Of a stretch of 64,000 nt of DNA, positions 12,285 through 24,300 are shown piece after piece (positions within the stretch are counted from its first letter, which is position 1; each line of letters opens with the position of its first letter). The position numbers and the translations under genes are program-made. Under the pieces are notes generated by a model that saw nothing but the letters and a program-made list of their open reading frames with translations, had not been told where the DNA came from and searched no databases. The stretch is from Enoplolaimus lenunculus (Eukaryota > Nematoda > Enoplea > Enoplida > Thoracostomopsidae): assembly GCA_030248215.1 (NCBI GenBank), contig JASANG010000795.1, positions 1 to 64,000 of the forward strand, in the 5' to 3' direction.

Positions 12285-14083
12285 GAGTACGACACAAATT
12301 GATAATTTTGGTAATACACGCTCAGACAATTCTAGAAAAATAAGTTAGAATAATATGCCAATGTTTCTTAAATTTTCGAACGAGTAAAAATTTTCAATAC
12401 TAAAAATACCGAAAAATTCCGGTGAAAAACATCGGATTTATTACTGGCGCCGCATGAAAAAATAAACCCCCTCCCCAAAAATGACCCCCGGGCGCATTTT
12501 TATGGGGGTCCGATTTTCATAGCACTGTCGTGTGAAAAATGACCCCTATTAAAAAGAGACCATCGGTCATTTTGACATGGCCAATATAGGAATAAAATAT
12601 TGACCCCCATGAAAAAATGATTCCCGTTTCATTCAAGCCGAAGGTTTCAGCAGGAATGACTAGGAGCTGCTTACTAAATAAATCTGTTAACTATAACGCC
12701 CTTGCTGGATAAGGTTATCAAGATGTTGCCATTCAATACACTTGCAGATGCCTAACGTGCACACTATGAAACTGAGCGAAATGAATAGTTGTCATAGTTG
12801 TTTATACTTGTTAAATTTAAGTCTTTGCGTTCATGACTATTTATATTTAGTAAACATGATTGTATTAAAATTAGTATCGATATCGATATCGGCATACATA
12901 GGTTTGTTGCCCGCAAAATTTAAAAATAAGAATCAGTATCGGCATTGGCAAAACTTTCGAGCCGACAAGTAGGGTTGGAACCAGCCCTTTTCCCGGGCCC
13001 GGCCCGCATGTGTCCGGGCCCGCAAGTTTCACATTTTTTGAAGCATAAAACAAAACATCAAACAAACGGTATTCTAATGGCAAATCAAGTACTTGCCATA
13101 CTGTAGCAACCCGAATAATCTGGGGGTCTCCATTTTGAGTCCCAGTCAATATGAGTCCGTAAGAGTCCGTAAGCGGATAGAGTCCCTAAACGCTAATTAT
13201 AGTCGATAAATGTCAATTATCCCTAATTGTAGCGCATAAATGACTCCAGGACCAAATAAAGTTGAGTTCGAAACTTTAAAGCGTACTTAAGTCTTGAAAG
13301 TAATTTCTAAGTATAACCTTGCATTGCAGGTCAAGCTTTTGATACAAGACAAATAAACGTTCAATTCAACGGATAGTTGCAATACCGGATATATATCAGT
13401 AACGAAGGGTGACGGAGGACCGTTGCAAATATATAACAGACAGTAAACCGAATAACAGGGGTGCCCTCTGAAGAGGCCAAATAAATATTAGTCCCCCTCT
13501 GATTCGGGTCGCTACAGTACATGTCACTCTGTCGTGAGAAAATATAAACAAAAATATAAGCGATCCCATGCAAAACTCCCAACCGAATAGCAGGAAAACT
13601 ATTTTAAACCAATGTCCAGGGTTTGGGTGCGTTTCTTGTATGTGTACTGAGTGGCGGATCTGGGTGAGACCTCAGACAAAGTGATAATTTTGGCTGTGCG
13701 TGGCTACGCTAATGTAGGTATGTGTTTGTTTAGCATTTTCCAGTAAATTTTTCCAGAACTTAAATTAGCTTTATCGCCTGTTCCTCAAATTATGAACGGT
13801 AAGATTGGTTTGCTTAGTTTTGTTATCTAAATTAAGATTTCACTGTGCTCAAGAATATTTGTTAGCGGGGAGTAATGTATTTTCACGAAGGATAACTTTG
13901 TACCGTTCTGTGTGAAACTGACTGGGGCCTCTTTGTTAACGGGTGTCATTTTTTCATGCGACGCTTTGCAAAAATAACCGGGGGTCTCTTTTGCATGGGG
14001 GTCATTTTTGCACACCACACCAGAACCGGATAGTGAAAAACACCGGATTTCCATACCGGGACCGGAATTCCGGTTGCGCCCTG
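12285..14083. mobile_element. hAT-like MITE (family A1) split by a 1.6-kb insertion
   Basis: Compared with the intact relative at 58925-59319 (read in reverse), the left piece 12285-12445 and the right piece 14022-14083 are adjacent parts of one A1 element. The right end is the expected GGTTGCGCCCTG. The intervening 12446-14021 is foreign: both of its margins hold runs of the type GGGGGTCATTTTT or its complement, and it contains a third element at 13101-13517. The A1 copy also lacks its far left end. Confidence 0.55.
13101..13517. mobile_element. MITE with CTGTAG ends and TA target (family C)
   Basis: The ends are inverted repeats, CTGTAGCAACCCGAAT on the left and ATTCGGGTCGCTACAG on the right, flanked on both sides by TA. 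A TA duplication fits Tc1/mariner- or harbinger-type families, though the superfamily is not certain. It is 417 bp and non-coding. Partial relatives lie at 1105-1202, 16268-16560, about 25263-25330 and about 25890-25960. Confidence 0.6.
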
Positions 14084-15360
14084 ACTATGAGATGAGAAAT
14101 TATAACTTGACCTAAACATGGAACAGGTCTCTATTACAGACTCGCAAGACAAAAACTATCCTGAAATTTCTGAAGTTGCATCTGGCTTCTAGCTCACTTC
14201 GCTCGCGAAATTTCCTTCTTGATTTCCCTTCTGCCGCGGCCAGCTGCGTGAAACTTGTGGCTTTTACGTATATATTTTCCCAAACGGATGCACTCCGAGC
14301 TAAAGGGTCTGTGTTAGCATTTATGCAAAAATAGGTTCTGGCTTCTAGCTCGTTGCGCTTGTAAATATTTTTCAAATGGTGTTCAATTCGAGCACCGTTC
14401 AATCTGGCCCACAACACTAAGTATATGTATAAATAACGTTTCTGAGTACGTCAGCCAAAATTAGAAGTTACTTCCAAGCTTAAAACTCGCGGGATATACT
14501 TTTGGTGCCGCTTTTCCATAGGTTGTCTATATTCCTCACTCATCAGAAATTTTTGGATTCACCCATCACTGTGAACCAATTCAACACGTATTTTATAAGG
14601 GTTTAGACCAGGGTGTTACCGGAGGTGAAAAATGTCGGAGCCGGAGCCAGACCTCCGGTTGTACTTTGGCTTAGACCAAACGTTCAAACCGTGGCTACGC
14701 ACCTGCGGCTGCCTGCCTACCATGCCGAGTTAAAACCACTGTGTTTTAGTTTTGACAGTTTCGAGCACTTGAAAAAATTATGGCAAAAAGTAAAGCGTTC
14801 AATGCAGAATATCTTATGTTTCATGTTAAAACCAATTTCAAGCTAAGATTCGTCCAAAAATCTTTTGATTGGCATTCGTTTACTATCACCTGTCTATAAA
14901 AGCTTGGCAAACGAACTCAAGCGCTGCTCACCTCTTTGGGAAGGGATGTAGTTTTTGTAGTAGTACTTCTATACGCGAGATTAAAATTGTTAAACACTGT
15001 GTGCAGTGTATTCATTGCACGCACACAATTTCAATTTAGTTGCTTATAGTACACTTTATGCAGGGAAGGATATTATAAGTGAAATTTCACTTTGTTTCAG
15101 AAAATCAGACAGCTAAGCGCTGTGAGCTGGTCTGGCTAAAAAGAGGCGATAATTTTAAACGTCAAACACATTAACGAGATGATGGGTGCTGTGACTGATC
15201 CATTTTGTTTTAGTGTCTATAATGTTTCAATGCCATCAAAAATTAAGGAGAGACAAATTTTGCTAAATTATAAATATTTTATTTGACCAAAGTTGTATTT
15301 CGTTGCTTTAAAAGAACAAAATACTTGAAAAACAAACAAAAAAATTTAATAAGTACTAAG

Positions 15361-15718
15361 CAGGATACAACCAGAGGTCTGCATCCGGCTTCGGCAGAAA
15401 ATCGGGCTCCGGCTCCGGTAGAATTTTTGCCGGAACATCCGGCAATGTTGGTAGTCAAATTTTGCATAATTTTGCAAAATTTATCTGTCTAGCGCATTTC
15501 GTCTTACTTTTGTCACAATTTTTAGGAAAGGATTTCCGAAATTTCGCATAAAATCACAAATTAGCGTAAAACCAAATAACTTAATAAAGACATTCCACAT
15601 ATTGACTAACATTAACTAATTAACCATCATTTTTACGACCAAATTTCGCCTCACCTCCGGCTGCGGCACGTTTCGTTGGCCTCCGGCTCCGGTATTCTTC
15701 ACCTCCGGTTGCACCCAT
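15361..15718. mobile_element. hAT-like MITE (family A3), 8-bp target duplication
   Basis: The left end is CAGGATACAACC and the right end GGTTGCACCCAT. Both are flanked by GTACTAAG, a perfect 8-bp duplication, which is the hAT hallmark. The subterminal zones hold repeated GGCTCCGG units in both orientations, while the core is AT-rich and non-coding. Confidence 0.75.
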
Positions 15719-16267
15719 GTACTAAGCCTATTATGTAGCTCAGTATTCGTTGCCGGATGATCTTTTAATCAAGGTAAAATAAATATAAAAGTTCGTATAA
15801 AAAGTAGAAAAATTTTGAATCTAAAACACATAAATGTTGCATTTGTCAGGGTTTTGTGCCAAGAATGTTTTGAATATTTCATCAGAAATTTTATGCATTA
15901 TTGAAAACCCAATGTTTAACAGTCAGTATGAGGTATAAAATCAACGGAACTAATTGTTTTTTCAACAGCTCAGTTGGTTACTGGTTTTGGAATTTTTCAA
16001 AGTGTATAGGTACAATTTTAGATTGCAACAACATTCCGCAATTACGTGTTTCATTTCAATAAGTTATGCTTTAGTACAGACTACAGACGTATATGTTGGT
16101 GAATTCAAAACTTTATCACTGAAATTTCTCACAAATATGATGAGTGAGGTTTTTCACACTTAATAGCTTGAAATTTAACACTTTACTTCATAAAAGATTA
16201 AGACATATATTTCTGAAATGCTGACTCCTAAAAGGAAAGCTGAAGCACAATTATAGTTCCTAATTTT

Positions 16268-16560
16268 ATAGGGGGAGACTGATATTTATTTAGCCTATCC
16301 AGAGGGTACCCCCTGTTATTCGGTTACGGACTGATATTTATTTTCAACCCGCCCTCCTGCAACCTTCGATACTGAAATATATCCGGTATTGCAACTATTT
16401 GTTGAATTAAACGATTTTTGCCTTACATCAAAAGAAATACGCTTTATAGTTTCGAACTCAACTTTTTTTGGTCCTGGAGTCATATATGCGCTACAATCAG
16501 GAATAATTAACATTTAGGACTCTAATTAGGGTTTATGGAGTAAGGAGACTCTTCAAATTT
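16268..16560. repeat. Family C fragment, reversed
   Basis: The order of blocks is that of 13101-13517 read on the opposite strand, including a GTTATTCGGTTA block, ATATATCCGGTATTGCAA, TTCGAACTCAAC and a GGTCCTGGAGTCAT block. The ends are worn. Confidence 0.5.
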
Positions 16561-16648
16561 CAAGACAATACTGCTTTTTGTATTGATGCGTACAACCACG
16601 CCTTTTGAAAAAGCCTGCTGTGTGTGGTGGCATTTTCTGATGCCTGGA

Positions 16649-16783
16649 CAATGGCGGATCCACGGGGGGGCCACCCCGGCCGTGGCCCCCCCCAACAGCA
16701 TCTCGACAAAAATTATATAGTGTCAATTGCTGTTCTACGCTGTTTATTTCTCCCCACATTTTGAGATCCTGGATCCGCCACTG
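16649..16783. mobile_element. Short hAT-like MITE (family J), 8-bp target duplication
   Basis: A 135-bp element with ends CAATGGCGGATCCA and TGGATCCGCCACTG, flanked on both sides by TGCCTGGA (perfect 8 bp). The CAGTGGCGGATCC terminus is a widespread hAT type in animals. A C/G-rich palindrome lies just inside the left end. A relative with similar ends is at 40764-41156. Confidence 0.75.
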
Positions 16784-17039
16784 TGCCTGGACACAAATAT
16801 TAATGCGACACAGTTCAGTACGAATTGAGAGAAGGGGCGGGACCCCCAGATGATCAAAAGCAAGACTTTGTATTTGGATTTAGTGCTAAAAAATTGCGTG
16901 CTGGTGGATGAGCTGCTCCGCTTCTGCGATTTGGGATATTATTTTTACAGTTGTATGTTTTACGCCCAAAACAATCAGCTTGTAGGTCAGGGTCTTCCCT
17001 TTAGAGTACAAGTTAAAACAAGTGTTTAAGAAACCGAAA

Positions 17040-17190
17040 TTGAGGTACCCAAAAAATCGCAAAATCGAGTTTCGGATATCTGAAACAGAAAATTTAATTT
17101 GATATCCGTATATCAGGATAAATATCCGGCAGGAATTGACGGATATCCGGATATAAAAAATATCCGATACCTATCACTAATATGTAAGTC
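17040..17190. repeat. GGATATCC-rich repeat fragment (family H)
   Basis: Repeated GATATCCG and CGGATATCC blocks, ending in ATATCCGATACC. The same blocks occur at 53047-53130 and 55450-55527. Confidence 0.45.
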
Positions 17191-17804
17191 GAGATCTTTC
17201 AATGTTTAAAACTACGTATATATTCGATCTTATCTATTTCCGAATGTGATATGCCCATTTTACAGCTGACAGTCTCACGTTTTACATAATTTTGTCAAAC
17301 AAAAAATTTCAAAAAATGTACCCTACATTATAAGAGTTTTGCTAAAAGCTGTTTCAGCTGGTCTGAAAACGAATTATCCGCAGTGTGTCACAAGGGTCCA
17401 ATGGTGATTTATTTGCTGAACTACAGTTAAAATATGCCTTGTTTGTGTTTCATATTTTTGCTGCAATGACCAATACAGTTTTAAACTTTTTATATATGCA
17501 TATGACAAAATGGCTGTTCGCACTAAATTGGCTTGCAGAAAACATGAGATACTGCTTACAGCTGCAAATTGTCCAAAATTATCCTATAACAATAAGACGT
17601 ATCATTCAAGGTTGAAACTATAATAGTTTTTTTCACCATATGGGTTGTGGCATCAGTGGCATATATTACTGCAAGATTTGGTTAAAGATTCGAGTTGTCG
17701 TTGACGTTAATTATCTGTCCAGCTGAATAAATATTTTCTTTCTCATTTTTTGAAAAATTAATCATCCTTATTTGGGTCTCGTACACTTTTCCAACATTTC
17801 AATT

Positions 17805-17945
17805 TAAGGCTGAGGCTTAATAGAGCGTCACGCTTAGGTTTAGGCAAATGCTTAACGCAAAGGTTTAGGCTTAGGTAAGTTTTTTACTGAACCTAACAGT
17901 AATCTTAAACCTAAGCCTGAGCCTAGGTCTAAGCATGTGGGAGAT
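17805..17945. repeat. Family B fragment with TTAGGC-like hexamers
   Basis: Degenerate GCTTAGGTTTAGGC hexamers on the left and CCTAAGCCTGAGCCTAGG on the right form a loose foldback. The family's outer ends are not visible. Confidence 0.4.
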
Positions 17946-18253
17946 AACTTGAAAATGCGCAGGAACCGAATAATCGTATTTATATATTTCAAATTCGATT
18001 TGACAGTAATCGTTGGAGTTTTCCGGAAAGCCAGGGCGGAGCCTAGGTTTGCCCTTTGAAACCAAAGTGAGGGACCTTTAGCAGTGTTCAAACAAAGGTT
18101 TTGCTGTATCGATCTGATATTGGCAGATGGCTGCCAGCCTCAGACTTGTAACATTCAAGATAAAGTTGTTTAAGGAAAAACCCACGCCGCGTCGAATTTG
18201 AGTTCAGTTTATGCTTTTGCAGCATAGTTATGCAGTCAAGAATCATTAACGAT

Positions 18254-18632
18254 CAGGGTACAACCGGAAGTCTGCCTCCGGCTCCGGCTCCTGCAGAAAA
18301 TGACCTCCGGCTCCGGCTGCGGTAGCATTTTTGCCGGAGGTTACTGCAATTTCGGTAGAGAAATTTTGCAGTTTTCCAAAATTTATCAGTTTGGCGCGTT
18401 TATTTTTAACATTTGGCGCAATTTTGAGGACAAAATTGTTGAGATTTTGTAAAAAATAACCGAAAATCCAAACTATATAACAACACATTGCAGATATTTG
18501 CTAAAATTTAACAAATCAAATATCAGTTTAGCTATCCAATTTCACCTCACCTCCGGCTTCACCTCTGGCTCCGGCTCCGGCAAATTTTGTTGACCTCCGG
18601 CTCCGGTATTTTTCACCTCCGGTTGCACCCTG
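18254..18632. mobile_element. hAT-like MITE (family A3), 8-bp target duplication
   Basis: The ends are CAGGGTACAACCGG and CCGGTTGCACCCTG. The left flank is TTAACGAT and the right flank GTAACGAT, matching at 7 of 8 positions. Multiple CTCCGGCTCCGG units fill about 100 bp at each end. The core is AT-rich and non-coding. Confidence 0.75.
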
Positions 18633-21042
18633 GTAACGATGTCACTTTATATAATGCTACTTTGTACTTACAGTAATACACGTGGATTTTAAAAGTATTT
18701 ACAGTCAAAAATTTTCAGCTGTAAAATTGCAACAATTTCTACGTGACGTTCGTAGGTTAAACATTTCTGCAATGAGCAACGCGACACAGAAAGGGCTTCC
18801 CGAGGGAAATTTATTTCTACTGAGACAAAAAAACAATTGCTGCGGCTGCAAAATATATAGAATTGAACTAAATTACTTGTACAAGGCCTTTGTGCATAGT
18901 TTGTGCCAATTGTTTTGTGGCACAGTTTTACAAATATCCAAAATTTGTTGCGTCCCATAAAAGAGTGTAGTGTGCAGCAGACGAACGCGATAAAAAGCAA
19001 AGCTGAAGCAGGGCTGAAGGTCAACAAATTTTACCTGAGCTACGAGTCAACCAATATTAGGTAATAGCAATTAATTTGCAGGATAGCCACATGTCAGGGT
19101 ACAGCCGGAGGTCTGGCTACGGCTCCCCAGTGCCTATGATACTGGCTCCGGCTAATTATGTTAATTTTGTTAATATTGTCAAGAATCTTCAAAGTGTTGC
19201 TAAAAGTCTAACATTGCGCATCTTTTTGAGAAACTTCGCTAATTAGAGGTGCCAAAATCGCTTCATAACTTAACTTCGATCTCATGGCAATTTGGCTTTC
19301 AAATTCGTTTTTATCCGAACTGTGCAAATTTTTACGTATTTTATAAGATATATTTTGGCTCAAGTGTTTAATCTTTCCTTTCAAACTACGCGGTTCGCTT
19401 GTTTAGAAAGTTTACTTAGTTCCTATTCAAATTTAATGATCATCTTGTTGCTGGCTTGACATGACAACTAGAAAAAATGCCCATTTGGGAAAAGTCATGT
19501 AGTTAGTAAACTGTATGTCTCAGGTATTAATTTATAACTAGAATTTTATAATATACATGTTTGGCCCGGTGTGCACAATTTGTTTAGGTTACCAAATTAT
19601 TTTTCCACTGACGTATACTGTGGCCTTCGTTAAATCGCCTAAAATCTCGGCGATTTGAAACTACAATATTGCCTCAACCTTCTTACAGAAAGTACAAGGC
19701 ACAATTATAGTTGTATACAGTTGAGTAATAGGACTATACGCCTTATTGTTAATTACGCTCTAAAGCCTAAATTACACATGTACGAATACTAGTTTAGACT
19801 GTCATAGTCGGATAAGATATTTTCAAACTCCGCTGGTATGTCGAAAATTCGGCCTGCGCGTTACATTGAACAAACAGGTCAGATTGAAAGCAGCAAATTT
19901 CAAGTACACATGGCGTTGGCTTCAATAATAAAGTAAACATTACAGAATTGTGCTTTGAACGCAACACATTCTTATAATCGGCATTTGGTCGAGAATTTCG
20001 AAAAATATTATATACTACTGAAATATTTACAGGCATCCTTAACAGTACCGTGTCGAATCTAAGAGTAAAAAGAACAGAAATAAATATCGCTACGTTCTGA
20101 AACTATAAATTGCGTGATAGTCTACAAATTAACGGCTTTATGCTAAAGAGCATTTTACTCTATGATTTTAGTCAAAACTTTGCATCTGTAAAAATTTGCT
20201 GGTAGAAACGACACATTTTATCATTCTTTGTACATCAGTCTCTGGCCTTGTTTATTTTGCAATCTTAGACAATGCCCACTGAAAATAGTTTTCTTATTCC
20301 CACATAGGTAAGTTTCTTTGAGTTCTCAAGGGAAGGGGCGCTGGGGCGCCCATAATCATACTGCAAATGTTGGGCGACCCAAAGCAGGATGGGTATTGTT
20401 ACTTCCCAAACCCCCACACTAAAGCAGTTTTTATTCTGGGAGTGGCAATCCTGCTGAATGCAAAGTAAAAAAGCGCCCATACTGCACATGCACGCACTAC
20501 ATAACTCAGGCGTCCTATTGCAGTCCGTCCTTTGTATAATATTCACAACGAATAATGAACTGAAAAGATTTCTCCCGCATTTCAGCTGTGTAAACCACAG
20601 AAACAAGTGACCATTGCCCACAGGAGTAACACAGCACGAAAACTCTACACAATGAAATTCGTGTGAATTCTTGCTGTAGAACATTGGTGTGGACTGCAGG
20701 TAAGTGCTCACAGTCACTTATTGAAACTGGCAGGTCGATACGAACTTGGTCTGAAAGACCTGATTCGAAATTCGCTTCAAATATCCGAAAGGTTTGGCTC
20801 ACAGTTACAGCATTCTGACAAAAGTAGCTTGTTGCAATAAATCTAGGTTAAAATATACAACACTCACCCCATCACCAAATCAACATTAATATTTACATTA
20901 CTCGTTTAAGAGTATATTAAACAAAGCAATATTCACATACAAACATAAATACACTAAAAAAAGATGTAAAAGTGGGTTTGCCATGACGACTCCTGTGTTG
21001 TTTGTATATCTTAATATCGATGCATATATGCGTAGTGCATAT
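18633..21042. other. No confident gene; one coding-like patch
   Basis: About 20515-20830 on the minus strand holds a protein-like open frame that I cannot assign (see findings). A short A3 end fragment (CAGGGTACAGCCGGAGG) is at about 19097. Otherwise nothing was recognised. Confidence 0.4.
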
Positions 21043-21113
21043 GCGTCGATGGTTCAGTGGTAGAATGCTCGCCTGCCACGCGGGCGGCCCGGGTTCGATT
21101 CCCGGTCGACGCA
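21043..21113 (+). tRNA. tRNA-Gly(GCC)
   Basis: A 71-nt cloverleaf. The acceptor stem GCGTCGA pairs with TCGACGC, followed by discriminator A. Box A is TGGTTCAGTGG, and box B GGTTCGATTCC sits in a perfectly paired T arm. The anticodon loop CTGCCAC reads GCC. The sequence is the standard eukaryotic tRNA-Gly form and CCA is not encoded. It lies about 240 bp upstream of the GPCR start on the same strand, with no sign of a functional link. Confidence 0.95.
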
Positions 21114-21356
21114 ACAGTTTTATTTAATTAACCACTTTCTTCCAAACCAATTCATTTTTATTATATATTGTTCAGAACTGGCACTAGTAGCAAATAAATT
21201 ATTGAAACTAACAATCTCCGATGCGCTCCAAGTATAGTCCACGCCACAATATATCGGATTAGCTGCGCAATATCTTTTTCTTACACGCTGCCGTCTTCGA
21301 TTCGTCGTGAACTACAGAAATTAATTTCGTGCTTCACAAACTAAAATTAAAACACG

Positions 21357-24300
21357 ATGACCGATGCTACAAACCTAACCGCCGCTAATTATTCACTGAT
21401 ATCAAACGAAACTGCAAGCAACGACTATGATCCGTGCTTTTACGATTTTGACTCTGGTGCAATCCATACGCGATTTGTTCTCGTTGGCGTTGTCATGACA
21501 TCAATATGTGTATTCGGTATCAGTGGCAATTTTTTAATAATTGCAGTTTTGACGCGAAAAGCAATGCAAGCCTCAAGCAGTTCATTTTTAATCGTTCTTG
21601 CAATTACTGATATCATTGTACTGACAAGCACGGTAATGTTATATATCGTCGAAGTGATTTACGATTATACACGAAGCTTTACACTGTATAGTTTATGGTT
21701 TAAATACGTTAAGCTGGTCTATTTATTCAGTCATATTTCACAAAATTGCTCAATATACATGACAGTTGCGGCGACTATAGAACGTTTCTGTTCGCTGTGG
21801 ACGCCGCGAGGGCACGTAGTGTTCTGTCGCCGGCAATGGGTAGCTCTCACGTGGATAGGAGTTGTCCTGTTAGTAGTCACAGGTGGTATGACAACAAAAT
21901 ATTTCGAGCTTAAAGTCGAGTATCGTGAACAATGCAACGGATTCGGGATGTACCAGTTACTGCCGTCGGCGTTATTTTTGAACCCACTGTACGCTCGTTA
22001 TCATACGGTCTGGTTTACAAATGCCGGTTTTGTGTTTTTGCCATTCGCAACACTGACACTGCTCAACATGTTGATTTTCTACCGAATTCGACATACGCAA
22101 CGATTTCAATCTGAATGTGATCGTAGCGAAGCGCACGGAACCGTACGGACAATGTCTTCTGGAAAACAATCCGGGATGTATCCTAAACAAAAAATAACTT
22201 TAACTGGTGCTGTCTCATTCAACAGCAATAGCAACCGGTCTAATATTGAAAGCGACGAAGACGATGACGATGATGAGGACGATTTTGATGTCTACAAGTC
22301 CGAATGTCAACCTGCAAGACTCAAAGTTCCAGTTGTCAACATCAGAAGTATTATTTCGGCACCAAGACATAGTATCGCAAGCGTACCATTACGTTCAGCA
22401 TCTACGCCACCGATGCAAAGCAAACCGAAATTTTCGCAACAGCTTTTTGCAAGTTATCGCACAAAACTGCCGCATCATTCAACAACAACAACATCGTTTG
22501 TGATGCGAAATTGCAACTCTGACGCTGAAAATTGCTACTGCAATGAGCGTGCGATTAGTGGTGCATTGTTGACTGCAACAAACACAACAATGAGCGACGC
22601 AACAACATCCGATTATGATGGTGGAAATACCAAATCTCCAGGCGACACCCGTCAGCTTTTACAGGTCAAAACAGAAACTTCAGTTCCAAACGTAGATTAT
22701 TCCGCCGCTACAAAGACACGAACAAAACCAAAAATGGTCAAATTTGCATTCAACAATTCGGTACTGAAATCTCGACAGAAAAACAACAATCCAAGCAGCG
22801 TGACAACGAACAGCTACGACAATAAAGCAACACAAAACGATGGTAAAACAAATCAGCCGAAAAATCCCGAACACATCATAGTTTACAAATGCTCTAACAT
22901 CGGAAATGGCGATAGCGAACAGCTGGCAAAATTTACATCAGTATCTGTCGATCATATCGCAAGATGTATAGATACAACGGATCATGATGCAGAAAACGTC
23001 AAAAGCATCTGGCATGAAGACGAAAAAGTCAATCGAAAATCAAATCACAACATCAATGTCGAAAGCTCTTGGACAGCGACAAGCGGTAGACCAAATCCTG
23101 CCATAGTTGTTAACGACACAGTAAAAACTAGTGAAATTGCAGGAACAAACGCCACGTCTAAAACACAAGAGCAACGTGAAAGAACAAATACTCGAATTCA
23201 GCATATTGGCAATTGCGACGAAAACAAGACCATGAGAAAAACAAAAAGTATCGAGAAAATCGTTAATTCTAGACGAAATAGCAACACATACGAATCAAAC
23301 CAATACAGAACACGGAGCTCATTGGTTGTGAGGGAGATGTGGTTGAAGGCAGCACATGATGTTGTATCATCTAACAGACGAAGTAACGACACTAGCGACG
23401 ATGACAACACGTCTGCGGCAATGTCAAAGGCAACAACGACATTGTTGCCAGCCTCAAACCCACTAGACACAATGTCAAACGCAGTAACTGCTGCATTTCG
23501 TCGCTCAAAAGCCGTAAGACGTCGTGAACGCAAGGCTAAAAATCGCGAAGCGACCGTTGTGCTGTTTATTGTTGTTATCGTTTTCTTAATATGTAATGCA
23601 CCGTCATTTGCGTTAACACTCATTGAACATTTTGATCAAAATTTCCTGTACTCATATCCGTATTTGTACAGTTTTTCTCGAGACGGTATTAATATGTTGC
23701 AAGTAATTAATTCGTCGGCAAACATCGCAATTTATTTGGCGTTCGGTGCTGAGTTTCGTAAACAACTTGCACGTATGTGTTGTGGCGACGCGAGCGACAA
23801 ACGACGGCTTGCGTGCCATTCTGCGGCAGGAGCATTATTATCGTGTTTACGGGCTGTCGTGCGACTATTTTGTATAGGATATACGTGTACAAAACAACAA
23901 CAGCAACAACAAGAACAAACACAGCAACAGCACAGTATATGCAATCGCATGCTGCATTCGTGTCGCAAATGTATAGCGCGTTTATTGGGTTCATATCAGA
24001 CAAATTCACATGCTGCGCAAACAGTAAATTATAGCATAGCTGGCAATGCATCCCAAATAACTTCAGAAGTAACTCAAAGTTATCCAGTTCAAAAACCACA
24101 AAATTTAATGCTGAACTCAGTTTCTTCTCATAATAGCACTTACCGCAATTGTGTTCTGCAACAGAACAATTTGCAAGTCAAAATCGCATCACCAGATTCG
24201 TTTGACTTACTGTCAAATAGTTTCAGCGATCATGCCAGCCCACCAAGCTACGCTGAAGCTATTGCTCAAAACAGCTCCGATAATAAAACAAATGACAAAA

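Noticed and set aside
20265-20717. 150-codon minus-strand frame
   Set aside because: Overlaps the more protein-like frame of 20515-20830 and has no features of its own.
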